From the NCBI GenBank assembly GCA_964017155.1, contig OZ024856.1, positions 45,293,610 to 45,357,609 of the forward strand: a stretch of 64,000 bases of DNA, given 5' to 3'. The DNA is from Oasisia sp. SBJ-2009. Lineage: Eukaryota > Annelida > Polychaeta > Sabellida > Siboglinidae. Positions 44,601-54,400 of this stretch are shown piece after piece; positions within the stretch are counted from its first letter, which is position 1; each line of letters begins with the position of its first letter. The notes under the pieces are model-generated. The model did not search any database and was not told where the DNA came from. It saw nothing but the letters and a program-made list of their open reading frames with translations. The position numbers and the translations under genes were made by a program.

Positions 44601-45428
44601 TTTGACATGATCGGTAGTGGAGCAGTGTCAAACAAAGAAAATGCACGTGAGTATTCTCTCTCTACTGGCATTTATAACAAATGTTGTTCTTGTGTTATAC
44701 TTGTACTGAGGCTTGCCTTCTACCATGGAAGCTGTATTAACCCCAAACAGATCGAAGTTAGGGTAATGTTGTCCCAAGATCTGCGTGGAAGAACTGGGAA
44801 CACCTGCGAGTGTGGATACAAAAAGATGGTCATAAATAAAATAATTGACTTATATAAATTATTTACGCATCTGTTTACAATAAATATACAGAACAAACTG
44901 TTAACTATGGTGCCTTGCATAAATGTTTGCATTAGAATCTTAAATTAATGTTAACTGCTACTGGCAGCTGTGAACTGCATTTGAACTGGCACTTAATCAG
45001 ATTATGTAACACAAATAAACATATTTGAACTTATTGCAGTATAATTAACTTACTTTGGAGCTTTATGTCGAAGATGAGTACGACGTTTCGACCTGTCATC
45101 TATGGACCTTGTTCACCTACTGGTGTCACGTGTGTGGCCTCACATTTCGACAGATTTTCTTCTTCTACAATTAAGCTCCAAAGTTAAATTATACTACAAT
45201 AAACCATTCTTGGAGCCATGAACAATATATTCACTATATTTGAACTTGTTTCGTGCAGACGTGAAGCAACTACTGTGGGAAGAACAGAGGGACAAGTGGC
45301 TGCACGACAAGGACTGGCGGTCCAACAAGAGGTCAAAGGGCATCCAAAAACACAACAAACCAGGCGGGAAGTTCAAGCCCAACAAATACAAGCCAAACAA
45401 ACCCAAGCAGAAGAAACGCCAGAAATAG
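19800..45428 (+). CDS. CEBPZ: CEBPZ, CCAAT/enhancer-binding protein zeta (Noc1/Mak21 family)
   Basis: Nucleolar ribosome-biogenesis factor; the yeast relative Noc1/Mak21 pairs with Noc2 in export of pre-60S particles. Coding exons: 19800-19904, 21555-21650, 22345-22397, 23472-23724, 25240-25348, 25982-26170, 27162-27226, 29300-29425, 29706-29751, 30092-30135, 31181-31265, 32037-32121, 33614-33795, 34379-34493, 35743-35965, 37120-37167, 37800-37953, 38839-38981, 39719-39818, 40155-40287, 40596-40708, 41146-41200, 42341-42591, 42910-43027, 43761-43797, 44565-44646, 45259-45428. They total 3180 bases, 1059 residues plus stop, with every phase matching. The vertebrate protein is about 1054 residues. 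The start is the ATG at 19800 in good context; an in-frame ATG at 19773 would add nine residues. Very confident. Confidence 0.98.
20203..20809. mobile_element. 0.6-kb element with AGTCGCAATGCCCCA subterminal motifs
   Basis: The left end carries five to seven copies of a motif near AGTCGCAATGCCCCA, and the right end carries the same motif inverted (TGGGGCATTGCGACT). Outer ends match as ATGCCCCACTGCCTGAATGC versus its complement. Internal to it, 20345-20445 forms a nearly perfect hairpin through a TA run. Non-coding, inserted in CEBPZ intron 1. Confidence 0.8.
24450..24650. mobile_element. Foldback element, Penelope-end type, copy 2
   Basis: Inverted arms start AACTTACTTTGGAGCTTAAT and end ATTAAGCTCCAAAGTAAGTT, enclosing GTTTCGACCCGTCATCTACG. 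Preceded by ATTGTTCATGGCTCCAAGAA, the same flank as copy 1 at 6.5 kb. Confidence 0.75.
24950..25025. mobile_element. SINE 3'-end-like fragment
   Basis: Contains AGTAAAGCGCTTTGAACAG and CTGCGCTATATAAGAACTTA followed by a simple TTTACC/TTTT tail, a layout common at the 3' ends of animal SINEs. No head was found. Confidence 0.4.
25240..35965 (+). CDS. CEBPZ: CEBPZ exons 5-15 (helical-repeat and CBF core)
   Basis: Exon 6 has the [18 protein letters not shown] block, exon 8 [19 protein letters not shown], exon 12 [19 protein letters not shown], and exon 13 [14 protein letters not shown] with [15 protein letters not shown]. Exons 14-15 have [17 protein letters not shown] and [16 protein letters not shown] with AMFLNL-type [15 protein letters not shown]. 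From about residue 420 this is the CBF/Mak21 domain, the family signature. Introns are loaded with minisatellites and mobile elements listed separately. Confidence 0.96.
27360..29290. repeat. 20-bp minisatellite abutting CEBPZ exon 8 acceptor
   Basis: Up to about 90 units of a 20-bp repeat near TATGTCTGTCTACCTGACTG (ACCG/ATCT variants), almost in perfect register over 27.77-29.0 kb and degenerating at both ends. Its last TCTGTCTGTC units form the pyrimidine tract of the exon 8 acceptor at 29299. Confidence 0.95.
30275..30993. mobile_element. 0.7-kb element with GATACGGAT subterminal motifs
   Basis: Ends ACATGCCACATGATACGGAT and AAAAATGTGGCATGT are inverted. Motif GATACGGAT (some degenerate) recurs several times near both ends. 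Part of its interior (CGAACTGCTGAAATAAATTG) recurs near 35218, so it is a dispersed sequence. Lies in CEBPZ intron 10. Confidence 0.65.
31683..31990. repeat. GGCTGGAATGATT minisatellite upstream of CEBPZ exon 12
   Basis: Irregular tandem copies of units built from GGAATGATTGGCTGG and GCTGGTTGG. The array stops about 45 bases before the exon 12 acceptor at 32036. The opposite strand gives a Gln-Ser-Pro-Ile-Ile frame that is an artefact. Confidence 0.9.
32556..32839. mobile_element. 284-bp AT-rich insertion flanked by CGTTAA
   Basis: The duplicated intron copy downstream lacks this block, so its limits can be read from the empty site. It is flanked by direct CGTTAA copies at 32550-32555 and 32840-32845. 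Its start TAATTTTTATTTGTAAAGCG resembles SINE or small-element sequence. Non-coding. Confidence 0.65.
32872..33271. mobile_element. hAT-like miniature element, 400 bp
   Basis: Ends CAGGGTCCGTACG and GTACGAACCCTG are inverted, the usual hAT-type CAGGG end. Internal CCTTGAAAAGTCTTGAA-type motifs recur. The related intron copy at 33.55 kb lacks it and acts as an empty site. Target duplication is only approximate (ACAAA on both sides). Confidence 0.8.
33987..34056. repeat. GT dinucleotide microsatellite
   Basis: A (GT)n run of about 70 bases continuing into (TA)n in CEBPZ intron 13. It produces spurious Thr-His and Tyr-Ile frames on the other strand. Confidence 0.97.
34555..34835 (-). mobile_element. 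tRNA-derived SINE, copy 2
   Basis: Reverse-complement copy of the SINE at 9857-10126. The minus strand reads GTGGTCGTGTGGTAGAGCG (A box region) and GGTGGTTCAATCCCACC (B box, closer to the GGTTCRANTCC consensus than copy 1). It ends in CATGCAAAGGGCCCTGCCC. Located in CEBPZ intron 14. Confidence 0.85.
35684..35742 (+). repeat. Partial duplicate of the exon 15 acceptor region
   Basis: CTTACAG|TGATAACATCTCTGAC starting at 35693 duplicates the genuine CTTACAG|TGACAACATCTCCGAC starting at 35743. A weaker third trace is near 35610. The extra acceptor is 50 bases upstream, so using it would shift the frame. It is an old tandem duplication of a splice junction. Confidence 0.8.
36730..37060 (-). pseudogene. 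Penelope-like element fragment (endonuclease end)
   Basis: The minus strand from 37050 reads [20 protein letters not shown] and later [17 protein letters not shown] [20 protein letters not shown]. This matches the C-terminal end of Penelope-like proteins (GIY-YIG part, EA-I-KR-PSINRD-G). It continues into the ACTTTGGAACTTAATGTCAA end shared with the foldback copies. 5' truncated; the reverse transcriptase is missing. Confidence 0.7.
37120..45428 (+). CDS. CEBPZ: CEBPZ exons 16-27 (C-terminal region)
   Basis: Exon 17 is acidic and ends [11 protein letters not shown]. Exon 18 has [12 protein letters not shown] and [15 protein letters not shown]. Exon 19 has [20 protein letters not shown], completing the CBF core near residue 740. 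Exons 20-23 are very acidic (runs of Asp/Glu). Exons 24-26 contain [16 protein letters not shown] and [20 protein letters not shown]. Exon 27 is a Lys-rich tail ending KQKKRQK and TAG at 45426-45428. Candidate AATAAA polyadenylation signals follow at 45512-45517 and 45743-45748. Confidence 0.95.
37555..37691. repeat. TA repeat inside roughly 50-bp inverted arms
   Basis: Left arm CAGGTTTTTTTATAATGATT through TTGAAGAATTGTATG and its inverted copy on the right enclose (TA)n. Same architecture as the palindrome at 8512-8623. Confidence 0.85.
38911..39368 (+). repeat. 71-bp tandem repeat of CEBPZ exon 18 end plus donor
   Basis: The last 60 or so bases of exon 18 and its donor CTCAAG|GTAAGATTGAGTCC are repeated. 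Exon-type ends occur at 38981 (genuine), 39052, 39123, 39194, 39265, 39297 and 39368. Spacing is 71 bases except one 32-base partial unit. Seventy-one is not a multiple of three, and reading through the first extra unit soon meets a stop. Confidence 0.96.
41722..42325. repeat. 44-bp minisatellite abutting CEBPZ exon 23 acceptor
   Basis: About 13 copies of a 44-bp unit containing TATGACAACAGTTGACAGAG and GACAGTAAGTGATG. It ends 15 bases before the exon 23 acceptor at 42340. Each unit carries ACA|GTAAGT in the sense direction, a strong-looking 5' splice site. Confidence 0.95.
43205..43475 (+). mobile_element. SINE-like element, second family
   Basis: Starts GGCACAGTGACTGGAGC and CCCAAGTTCAAATGCTG, resembling tRNA A and B boxes, and ends GTGTGCTGTATAAGAACTGA, similar to the SINE tail at 24.98 kb. 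Ends are approximate. In CEBPZ intron 24. Confidence 0.5.
45030..45205. mobile_element. Foldback element, Penelope-end type, copy 3
   Basis: Begins ATTAACTTACTTTGGAGCTT and ends AATTAAGCTCCAAAGTTAAA, then the AAACCATTCTTGGAGCCATG flank seen beside copies 1 and 2, here inverted. It sits about 50 bases upstream of the last CEBPZ exon. Confidence 0.75.
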
Positions 45429-45748
45429 AATTCACGCGGCTGCCTGTGTGTGTGTCCTGGGACTGGTCCTTTTAAGAGACGAACTTGTTTTAAATTACAC
45501 CAAAATTGTACAATAAACATATGGACAGGGGTGGAACATGTTGACATTACTCCAATGTTCAATTTAATGTTCATTTACTTTGTGCCATCGTCAGTATTTG
45601 ACTATTGTCCAATCCAAGATTGTGTCTCCCGACTTGCGGTTTGGGAATTTAAACAGTGATGACATCGCTGTGGAATTATATATTTAATGATAATCTGTGG
45701 GGCATCCTTGTTGTGATAAATGCTGCTATATATAACATATATAATAAA

Positions 45749-47268
45749 TACTTGTAAAACCAATGTCTTCCGGATTCAAACTATATAAAAACAAATCGGA
45801 TGAAACTGAAGTGTTGTATAAACTACAATTTAATTGCTATAAACTGTACAGATCTATTTCTAAAAACAAGGTTATTTCACATAGATATGATGCAATCTCC
45901 CATGGAGTTTAGCATCCTTACTGCAGTGTCGGACTGACTTATGAAGAAGTGTTCATCAAATCACTCAACGTAACAAAACAGGTACCAGGTAATCTTGTAC
46001 TGGAACAACTGAAGAGTTATAACAAAACTTCCAGTGAGTAACTAATTGTCTCGAGAGAACATAACTAACAGAAGGTGTACCATATATACACACCTTGTAA
46101 CAACAGGTGTAACATATATACACATATTGTAACAGGTGTACCATATATACACACCTTGTACAAATGACAATGTAACAAAAACACATCAAAATGAAACAAT
46201 CATATCTTGCACCTTCAGAACAATCTTCTGTTGGTTTTTACATTTTTGATGGCATATTAACTCTATCAAATTGAAATGGACCATAAAATGTTCCCGATAC
46301 ACGCCCACATATCATGCATACACTGAATGGTTCTTTTTGCTAATAATGTAGATGTAAATATTTTTTATAAATAGTAATATATACCAGTGACATCATCTAA
46401 GCCAGTGTAAACCAAACTGCATCACTGATACAAATGCAACATTCACAACCATCAACATGACAGAGCCCACAGAACAATAATTTGCAAAGCAACGTTTGTT
46501 TTTAGGTCGAATCGTCAATGGTAATATGGAACCGTCTGTATTTATATCGCAACTCAATACACAAAGCTGTTTTCATTAGATTGCTGATACACATGCCTAT
46601 GAAGTAGTGACAGCATCTCATCAACACTAGAGAAGCTGCTGTAGCACAATGTGTGTACGCAAGGATCCAGCTACTTTGCTATTAAGTAGGATACCAACTG
46701 AAAACGAGCTGATACATAGCTGTCATATGAATTTCTATCGGAACTAACAGATTGTTTTGTCGACTATAACTTCAGATTTGAAAGCTCAATTACGCTAACC
46801 ATTTTATGTGTATATTCCATTAATTGGACAATAACTTTACGTATACCTATGACATTTTAGTAACTTGTTAAGTAAGTGTATTCAAATCTATGCTAAGGAG
46901 AAGGAATACTGCCTGCTTGTAGACATTTTATTTTAATCATGGAAGAATGTATACTTTTCAAATAGGGGTTCTCTTCCTTGTAGAAATAACTGCTGGTTGC
47001 TTATAGCGTCAACTCCTCAGGCGCACATTTTGCCAGCTTTATGATTACAATGTGACTGCTAAGTGCCATCATGTGCCCAACTATACAGACTACATGTTTG
47101 TGTCCTTCCACAAATCATACATCGAAAAGTGTAATCCAAGTGTCGGTACTGACATGTTTAACAATATCATTAAGTGGTGTTCCCACGGTGCAAAACAAAC
47201 CATACTTCCCTGTGACAGGACTGTATTCTAACTTGCTAACATTCTGTACACTACTCGATTACAAAAAC
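45749..47268. other. Intergenic tail-to-tail interval
   Basis: AT-rich DNA between the CEBPZ 3' end and the DRAP1 3' end. A short local repeat of GGTGTACCATATATACACAC occurs at 46070-46160. No coding signal was recognised. A TTTATT (AATAAA on the minus strand) at 46927-46932 is one possible DRAP1 polyadenylation signal. Confidence 0.5.
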
Positions 47269-47751
47269 GACGCTATCGCGCTTACATTTTCCCGGTCATT
47301 AAAAACGTTCCGATTGACGTTTCTGCGCATGTGCAATAAATGTAAAATCATCAATGTCCAGCGAAACGACAACGGATTTTCGGTATAAACGCCATGGGCT
47401 GTTTGTTAACTCTCCTGTGATGATTACTGTGAAGAGTTTCTTAAAATGTCGTTCAATGCAATAAAATATTACATTTTTTATAAATCACTGTCACGGATTA
47501 TGGCGCACTACAGTCACGTGATTTATGCTTGCTATCAAAATATGCCTCATAACTTGTTTGCCTCATGTTAATTTGCGACAAATAACTTCGTTGAGAGGTT
47601 ATATACATCCTAACAAACAACCGTGGTATTTATGCCACAAATACTTTGTCCTTTCGCTGCACATTGATGATTTTAGAGTTATTGCGCATGTGCAGAAACG
47701 TCAATCGGAACATTTATAATGCCAGAAAAATATATATAAGCGCCACAACGC
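47269..47751. mobile_element. Foldback/MITE element with NRF1-like ends, copy 1
   Basis: About 480 bases with terminal inverted repeats of roughly 100 bases containing GTTCCGATTGACGTTTCTGC and GCGCATGTGCA. A second copy in the opposite orientation lies at 58783-59270, with shared interior such as GATAGCAAG and CACGTGATTTA. Non-coding, just beyond the DRAP1 stop. Confidence 0.88.
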
Positions 47752-48003
47752 CAAAGTAAAATCTACACCTATTTCAAACAGGTGCGTTTTCAAACGCGGC
47801 AAAATCATACGAGAAACGTAACATGAATCCCCGGAACTGGGACGTCATCCGTCGTATCAAATGTGAATCATTAAAGCTGTCCTCGACCCTTGGTGGCACG
47901 GTCAACGTGCATCACAGTTAGTGCTCTAGCGTGAAATAGTACAAGGAATGTGTGTCTACTCGATGAACCCCTGCGAGGTGACGTGTGACATGACGTGGTG
48001 ACA

Positions 48004-48157
48004 TCAGGTGTCGTAGTCGTCATCATCCGTCGATGGTCGTCCCACGGTGGCGCTCGCAGTGGACAAATGGGCGACAGGAAGGGCGGGGGCGGTGGACGGG
48101 TGGGTTGGTCGAGGGTGTGGTGGGACTCGACCCCTGTCGGCTGCCGTCGTCAGATCA
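48004..48157 (-). CDS. DRAP1: DRAP1 exon 7 (Pro-rich and acidic C-terminus)
   Basis: TTGCAG acceptor, 51 codons including TGA at 48004-48006. It is rich in Pro, Thr and Ala, and ends in DDDDYDT. The acidic end with a single Tyr is the diagnostic C-terminus of this family, which is the reason for adding this exon. Confidence 0.9.
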
Positions 48158-51100
48158 CTGCAACACGGAGTAAATAATCTGTTTTACTTTTTTACATCAT
48201 TGACTAATGGACACCATATTTGCTTTGATTATATCCTATCTACTCAATGTAATTTGTTTTCCAATTTACTTCTTTACTAGACAATGTCAAATTATATGTG
48301 GTAGGCATTATATAGATCAACAAATCAGTTCTGTGTGATTGAAATACAAACGTTAACTTAAATTACAATTATTTATGACAAGCCTTTTAAAGAGTACAGA
48401 GTAGTATGCAGTAAGGGTAAGGATGGAACAAATGTAGAATTTCATTTAAATTGAATCGAATATCTTCGAAATTTGGAATACAAATTGAATATTCAGTGGC
48501 TTTAAATTCAATTTTAGAATACTGAACGTCAAGATTTCTTGCCAGGACGCTGCGTTATCCCATGATGGCCTTAAACACAAGCCTGTGCCGGAGTCGTCCA
48601 CATCAATCTTTTTTGTTTACTTTCTGTCCTAACCATGAAAATGAGTTCTTACAGCCACCAAACTTATCCTCACATATCTTATATATGCTAGGTTATAAAA
48701 TAATTTACATTCCTGTAAAGAATAAAATTAAGAAAACAAACTCATGCAAAACTTTACAAGATCTACGGCGACTACACAGACATCAATGCTTACAGTAACT
48801 TCGGTAATGTATCCATAAGCGTTGCTAAATAAATGACCACAAATTCCAGATTTATGCTAATCCTAATTTAAGTAACCATAATCCTAACTAAGTCTAAGCT
48901 AATTTCAACTACCTTAGGGTAATCCTAAACTTACCCGAAATCCTTAACCTAAACCTTAACCCAACACTGCTAACAAAAGACCCCTCAACACAATACCGAT
49001 GTTATGGTAAGCTACACCACCGACAACACCGCCTTGCCGGGGCGTTTTACACGAGTTTGTTTTGTGAAGTTTATTTGTTTAAGTAATGTTAGTGATTTTA
49101 TTTTGTAACATAGTGTGTATACATATACAGATATGTGAGGAGTAGTTTGGTGGTCGTAGTCTTTTTCATAGTTAAGTCAGAAAGTAAAAGATCACACGGG
49201 ACAGATTTTGCGGCGGAGGTCATGACCTGGAACTTCGAGCGATATTCGTGCGGTATCTGTGCATTATATTTCAAATCTCTACATTCCCAACAATGTCCAT
49301 TATAGACATGGTTTATTGTGAAATATCAACATATATAATATATTACGATGAAACAATGAAAAATATATAAAGCGCCACTCACGTTGGATGAACTCCAGAT
49401 ACCGGCGGCATGGCATGACGACTCGGTAATACCGGCCTTGGGTATACCGGCGGTAGTCCTGGCATCATACTAGCACCGGAGAATGGCACAGCCGTCGAAT
49501 ACGGCGAATAACTACAGAATGGCACTGCTGGTGGCATCGACCCCACAGACGCAGATGGCATGTTGGCATAGCCCGGTATCCTAACGTCGGTACCACCACA
49601 TGCCAACGAAGTACCGGGGTACTGCATCGACTTGTCGCCGCCGGCAAACGGCACGTGGGGGTAGGCGGACGGCAACGTGCTCTTGTTTATAGACAAGTCA
49701 ATCGGACACGATGGGTCAATGTAGTCCACCTTGCTCACACCAGATGGTGCACTGTAGTCCACCTTGCTCACACCAGATGGCGCACTGTAGTCCGCCTTGC
49801 TCACACCAGATGGCGCACTGACAGCCATGGCAGGAGGGGGAGGGGCCTCGTTGTCTGTTTCCGTTGCTTCACACGTGTCACTTCCTCCGCAATCTGTGTC
49901 CGCGTCCTGCAATAACAACACAAAAGTCACATCTAGAAACAATCAGTTGACATCCTATATAAGTATATACTGTGGGCCATCAAGTTTTGCCTTACTAATA
50001 ATAATGTATTGTTAAATGAGATACCAGATGAATCTTATCGATCACAGATCAGTTCTCGATCAAAAAAAATGTCTTTGTTTTTTGTCATGCATGAAACATT
50101 TGGGGGCCAAATTTTAACAATATAGACAACTACGTCTGACTAGTTCATATATGCAGCAGTAATTTTCTTAACTTGATAAGATGTTGTGATGCTATCAGAC
50201 GATCTTTCAGTTCAGACAACCAAAATATGTGCCCGATACTGAACAGAATTTTTTTTTACAGTTTCCATGATGAAAATGATGCAGGTATGGTCAGGTATCA
50301 TGTTTAATGTGCTTGAACTTACTTCTGTCATTGAATCAGACTCAGTTGATGAAGGATGTTGCTCAATCTTCTTTTTCCTTCCTCGTCGTTTCTTCGGCGC
50401 ACCCGTCTCATCATCAACTGGTTTTCGTTGCCTAAAAACATTATTTTATGATATGATATCTGGAACTTATTCACATCAAAGTAAATGCCGGATGGCTTCT
50501 ATTTTTTAATGATTGGTAGAACATTTCTGTTCACAGCGTATTCACAATACTAACTAAATCATGCACAATGTTATAAAACAATATCAGTGAGATTATTCCA
50601 TCTCAGGTACCAAAAAAAGCAGAAATAAAGATTGTTGTGGGTCTTTCTATCAATAATAATAAATAACTTCCATGGCACCGATATCCTCGGAAACCAAGCT
50701 CGGTGGTACAACAAAACAATTTAATAAGGTGGAACTTGTAGTGATACAGTAGTGCTATGTACATTTTATAGTAAGTTTATCTTTAAAAGTATTGTCTGCA
50801 ATATTATAGTGCAGGCAACAGAGTTGAACAGACATATACAAGCTTGTCTATGAGTCCTCGGATGAGTGTCACGCCAACCCATAATGCTCTGTCCACAAGA
50901 AGCAGTAAATAATTTAGCAATGTCCTATACTACATGCAGACAATTTACTGTTGTACTACCCTCTGGTAGTCACCATGAAGACTTCTATGTACAAACTATC
51001 GGGTGTACTCAACTTCACACATGAAATTAGGGAAGACAGTTGTGTTCAATGCAAGAGATTTATGTATAATTGTGTGAAGATTGTTATCTTGTGTCATGTG

Positions 51101-51371
51101 ACATATGTTGACATGAACTCTGACCTCCGTTGCTTCGGCTGGGTCAGGTCACTGGTTGTGGCTGTCACAGTGTCCCCATTTTGCTCAGCCTGCTGGATGT
51201 CAGGTACGTCAGTGACGAGGTCTTTCAGGAAGTCAAATGTCGTCTCTGATAGTATTATGCTCTTTCTAAAAACATACAGTAATTACATAACCAACCAATG
51301 TGACTTTCTTAGACTTTACCAGTAAATTCATCAAATGTTGTGACCGAATTATGTTGTATTGAAAAAATTCC

Positions 51372-51406
<35 letters not shown>

Positions 51407-54400
51407 GGAAATAATTCCTTGAGATGCACTGTTGACAAATATAAAATGTTGCGTTACAAAATTTGTTGTGTGCAATTTGTCATCTTTGGGCTACATCTGT
51501 TAATTAATGTATACTGGATGTTGTTTCCTGGACAAATACTTGGCATGTAATATGTTCTCATTATTGATTGCTACATTCAGTATAATAAGAAACTTTTAAA
51601 TCTGCAAATGGGTTCTGAAAAACAGCTCCTTTTGACAATATAACAATGTTCTTCTAACTTCTTACACATAACTGAAAGGTTTAAATGTGATTATCTTTGG
51701 AGTTAGCATATTCTTGACATGGAATTCTTACATGTGAGAAGTTGTCAGTGTCTTTGCTTTTCTGGCAGTGGTCACTTCATTAGTTTTGGACAGCAGTGAT
51801 TCGATGAACAATTCCAGTGCTCTCGCTACAATTGTGTTAAGTTGAACAAGTCAAATGCAATATTACCAACCTTTTTTTTAGTGGATATATAAACATAAAC
51901 ATGACAACAAAATGACAGCTATTAATGTAACTGCCTCAGATGTCATTATCATAAGTCATGCCGAAATTGCTTCCACTACAGTCAGCAACATAGTATGTAT
52001 ATCTTATTCATAGATACCATCTTCATTGCCTAGATTAAGATTTTGTAGTATTAGATAATTAGTTACTAATTAGATAAGACATATGCACTCCTCAGATATA
52101 TTATTTTGTAAATATCTTACAGGTTCTTACACGTCCTTTTCTGGCTGAATTAGGCATTCCTGCCTCTTGTAGGTATGTGACAATTTTTTTAATATATTGA
52201 ATCTTAATAAAACTGCTACCACTGGAAAGAGCTTGGAAATACCTTTAAAATCATGGTTACATATTTGTTCTAGGGTGAATATTAAAAAAGTTATGCCAAT
52301 CTGAATGTCGGAAATTATGTCTAAATTTTGTCCCTTTGTTTCAATGTAAAACATAGGCCAACGTGTGACCAATAATTAAGATTTTGCACTTCAAAATGTC
52401 ATAACTTTCTTAATATTAATGTTATACAGCTCATATTTTTATACATAATTCCCATGGACAACTATTTATGATGATGCAGTTTTCATTGCATTCAAAGTAA
52501 CACTGTGATGCCAATTAAATGTTTAGATTAATAATTAATTACTCGAACAAGTGATTCCATGACATAGTCATTCAAACAACATATATTTTAATTAAATGTT
52601 CAGTGATATCACACTACAAAATAACATCAAGTAGTGATGGGAAAGTAATGTGTGTATTCACAGTATTTATACAAATATACATAATTAATTACTTCCCAAA
52701 TCACTAATTAACCACACTCAAAAAAGTGTTTAAAACGTCATTAATAATTATTGTTTCATTGACATACATTACAAGAAAAGTTACTAGATAGTAGAGAAAC
52801 TAGACATGAAATTTAAATATGTAAATTGTATTCCACAATAACACATAATTGTTTCACATATAATTAATTATAATTAACTTATTTAGAACACAGACATGAC
52901 AACTGTATACATGATCTACATATAATGGAAGTCATAGACACCTCAATAATTGGAATAACATTTTCAGCTAAAATACAAGTACAAGTTGGAGGTAGCAAAA
53001 TTTAGTATGTAAAGTGTATCCCCTAATTAAAGATAATTACTTCATCAGTTCATGAATAACTAATTAGCTGACTTGTTTAGAAACAGACATGTAAACAAGA
53101 CAATTGTTTTAAATGTATTCATACTTAGTCAGACACCTGAATAGTTTCAATGGCATTTCCAGTAAATAAAAATTGAAACTGGAGACAGCAAAACATTAAT
53201 TAATTTATGTATACTTAATTAACCGACTTATAGACGCAGACGAATACTCATAATGGTAGTCATAGACACCTGGACAGTTTCAATAACAAAAAAATGTGAT
53301 ATGTAAATTGTATTCCACAATCAAAGATAATTATTTCACGAATAACTAATTATCTGACTCATTTAATTTAGATACAGACATGCAAACACCGTAACTGTTT
53401 TGCATGTATTCATAGTTAGTAACCAACAGTCAAAAATACCTGAATAATTTCAGTGACATTTTCAGTAAGCAGAAACATAAATTGAAGATAGCAAAATTAG
53501 GTAAATTGCATTCTACATACATACATACATACAATTAATCATTCTATAAATAACTAATTAACCAACATTCCATGAATAACTAATTAAACAGACATGGCAA
53601 CTGTTTACATTGTTCAAGATTGACACCAGAACCATTTTTTTCAGATTTTTTAGGGAAACACCAAGTCTCCGCACACCATATCTGCGGCCAGCTCATGCTT
53701 CGACACCTCGAAATCGACAGCATCGTCATAGGTTTCGTCCTGGCTCCAGTAGCCAATCACATAAGTACCCCCAGCTTTCTTTTTCAGTTTTTCAACTTTC
53801 CCACTGTACATCTCTTTCTTCTTTGATTCTCTGTTGAACCAAACATGGCAGATGTCTCGGCCAACAACCCTTCCTCCAAGAATCGCCATGAGGTCACTCT
53901 GCACACTCTCTCCCAAGTCCGGGAACTCTGTTCCTATGTCCAGGCTGGTGGACCTCAGCAGCTTCTCCAGCTTCTTTCTCTCTGCTGTCGCTTTCATCTC
54001 CTGCTTCAGGGCAATCCGTTGTGCCAGCTCCTCCCGCACCTGCACTGATCTTCTTCTGCTTGCCTTCAGTTGCTTCCGCCCGATAGTCCTTGACATCTCG
54101 ATCACCCGGTTCTTTTGGGGCTCCTCAAGGTTGTCGAGGTAATCGACAACGCCATTTTTCTGTGCCCGTATCTTCGAAGACAGGTAGTTTAGCGTCGCAT
54201 TTGGGGCGTTGTCCTTTGCTGCGCTGAACATACCCATTACTTCCTCAGCGTCAATGTTGTGGCATCTCGCTGACTCAGTCTCTTCTTCGAGCTTCTTGCT
54301 GACATCCATTACGAAGTATCTGTCATACTGTCGCTCAAGGACAGTGATGATAGCTGTCAGACACACGTCCACCATCTTCAAGAACATCGTCTCGTTCTCA

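Noticed and set aside
48845..48985. Telomeric repeat tract
   Set aside because: Only degenerate CCTAA words, no regular hexamer array.
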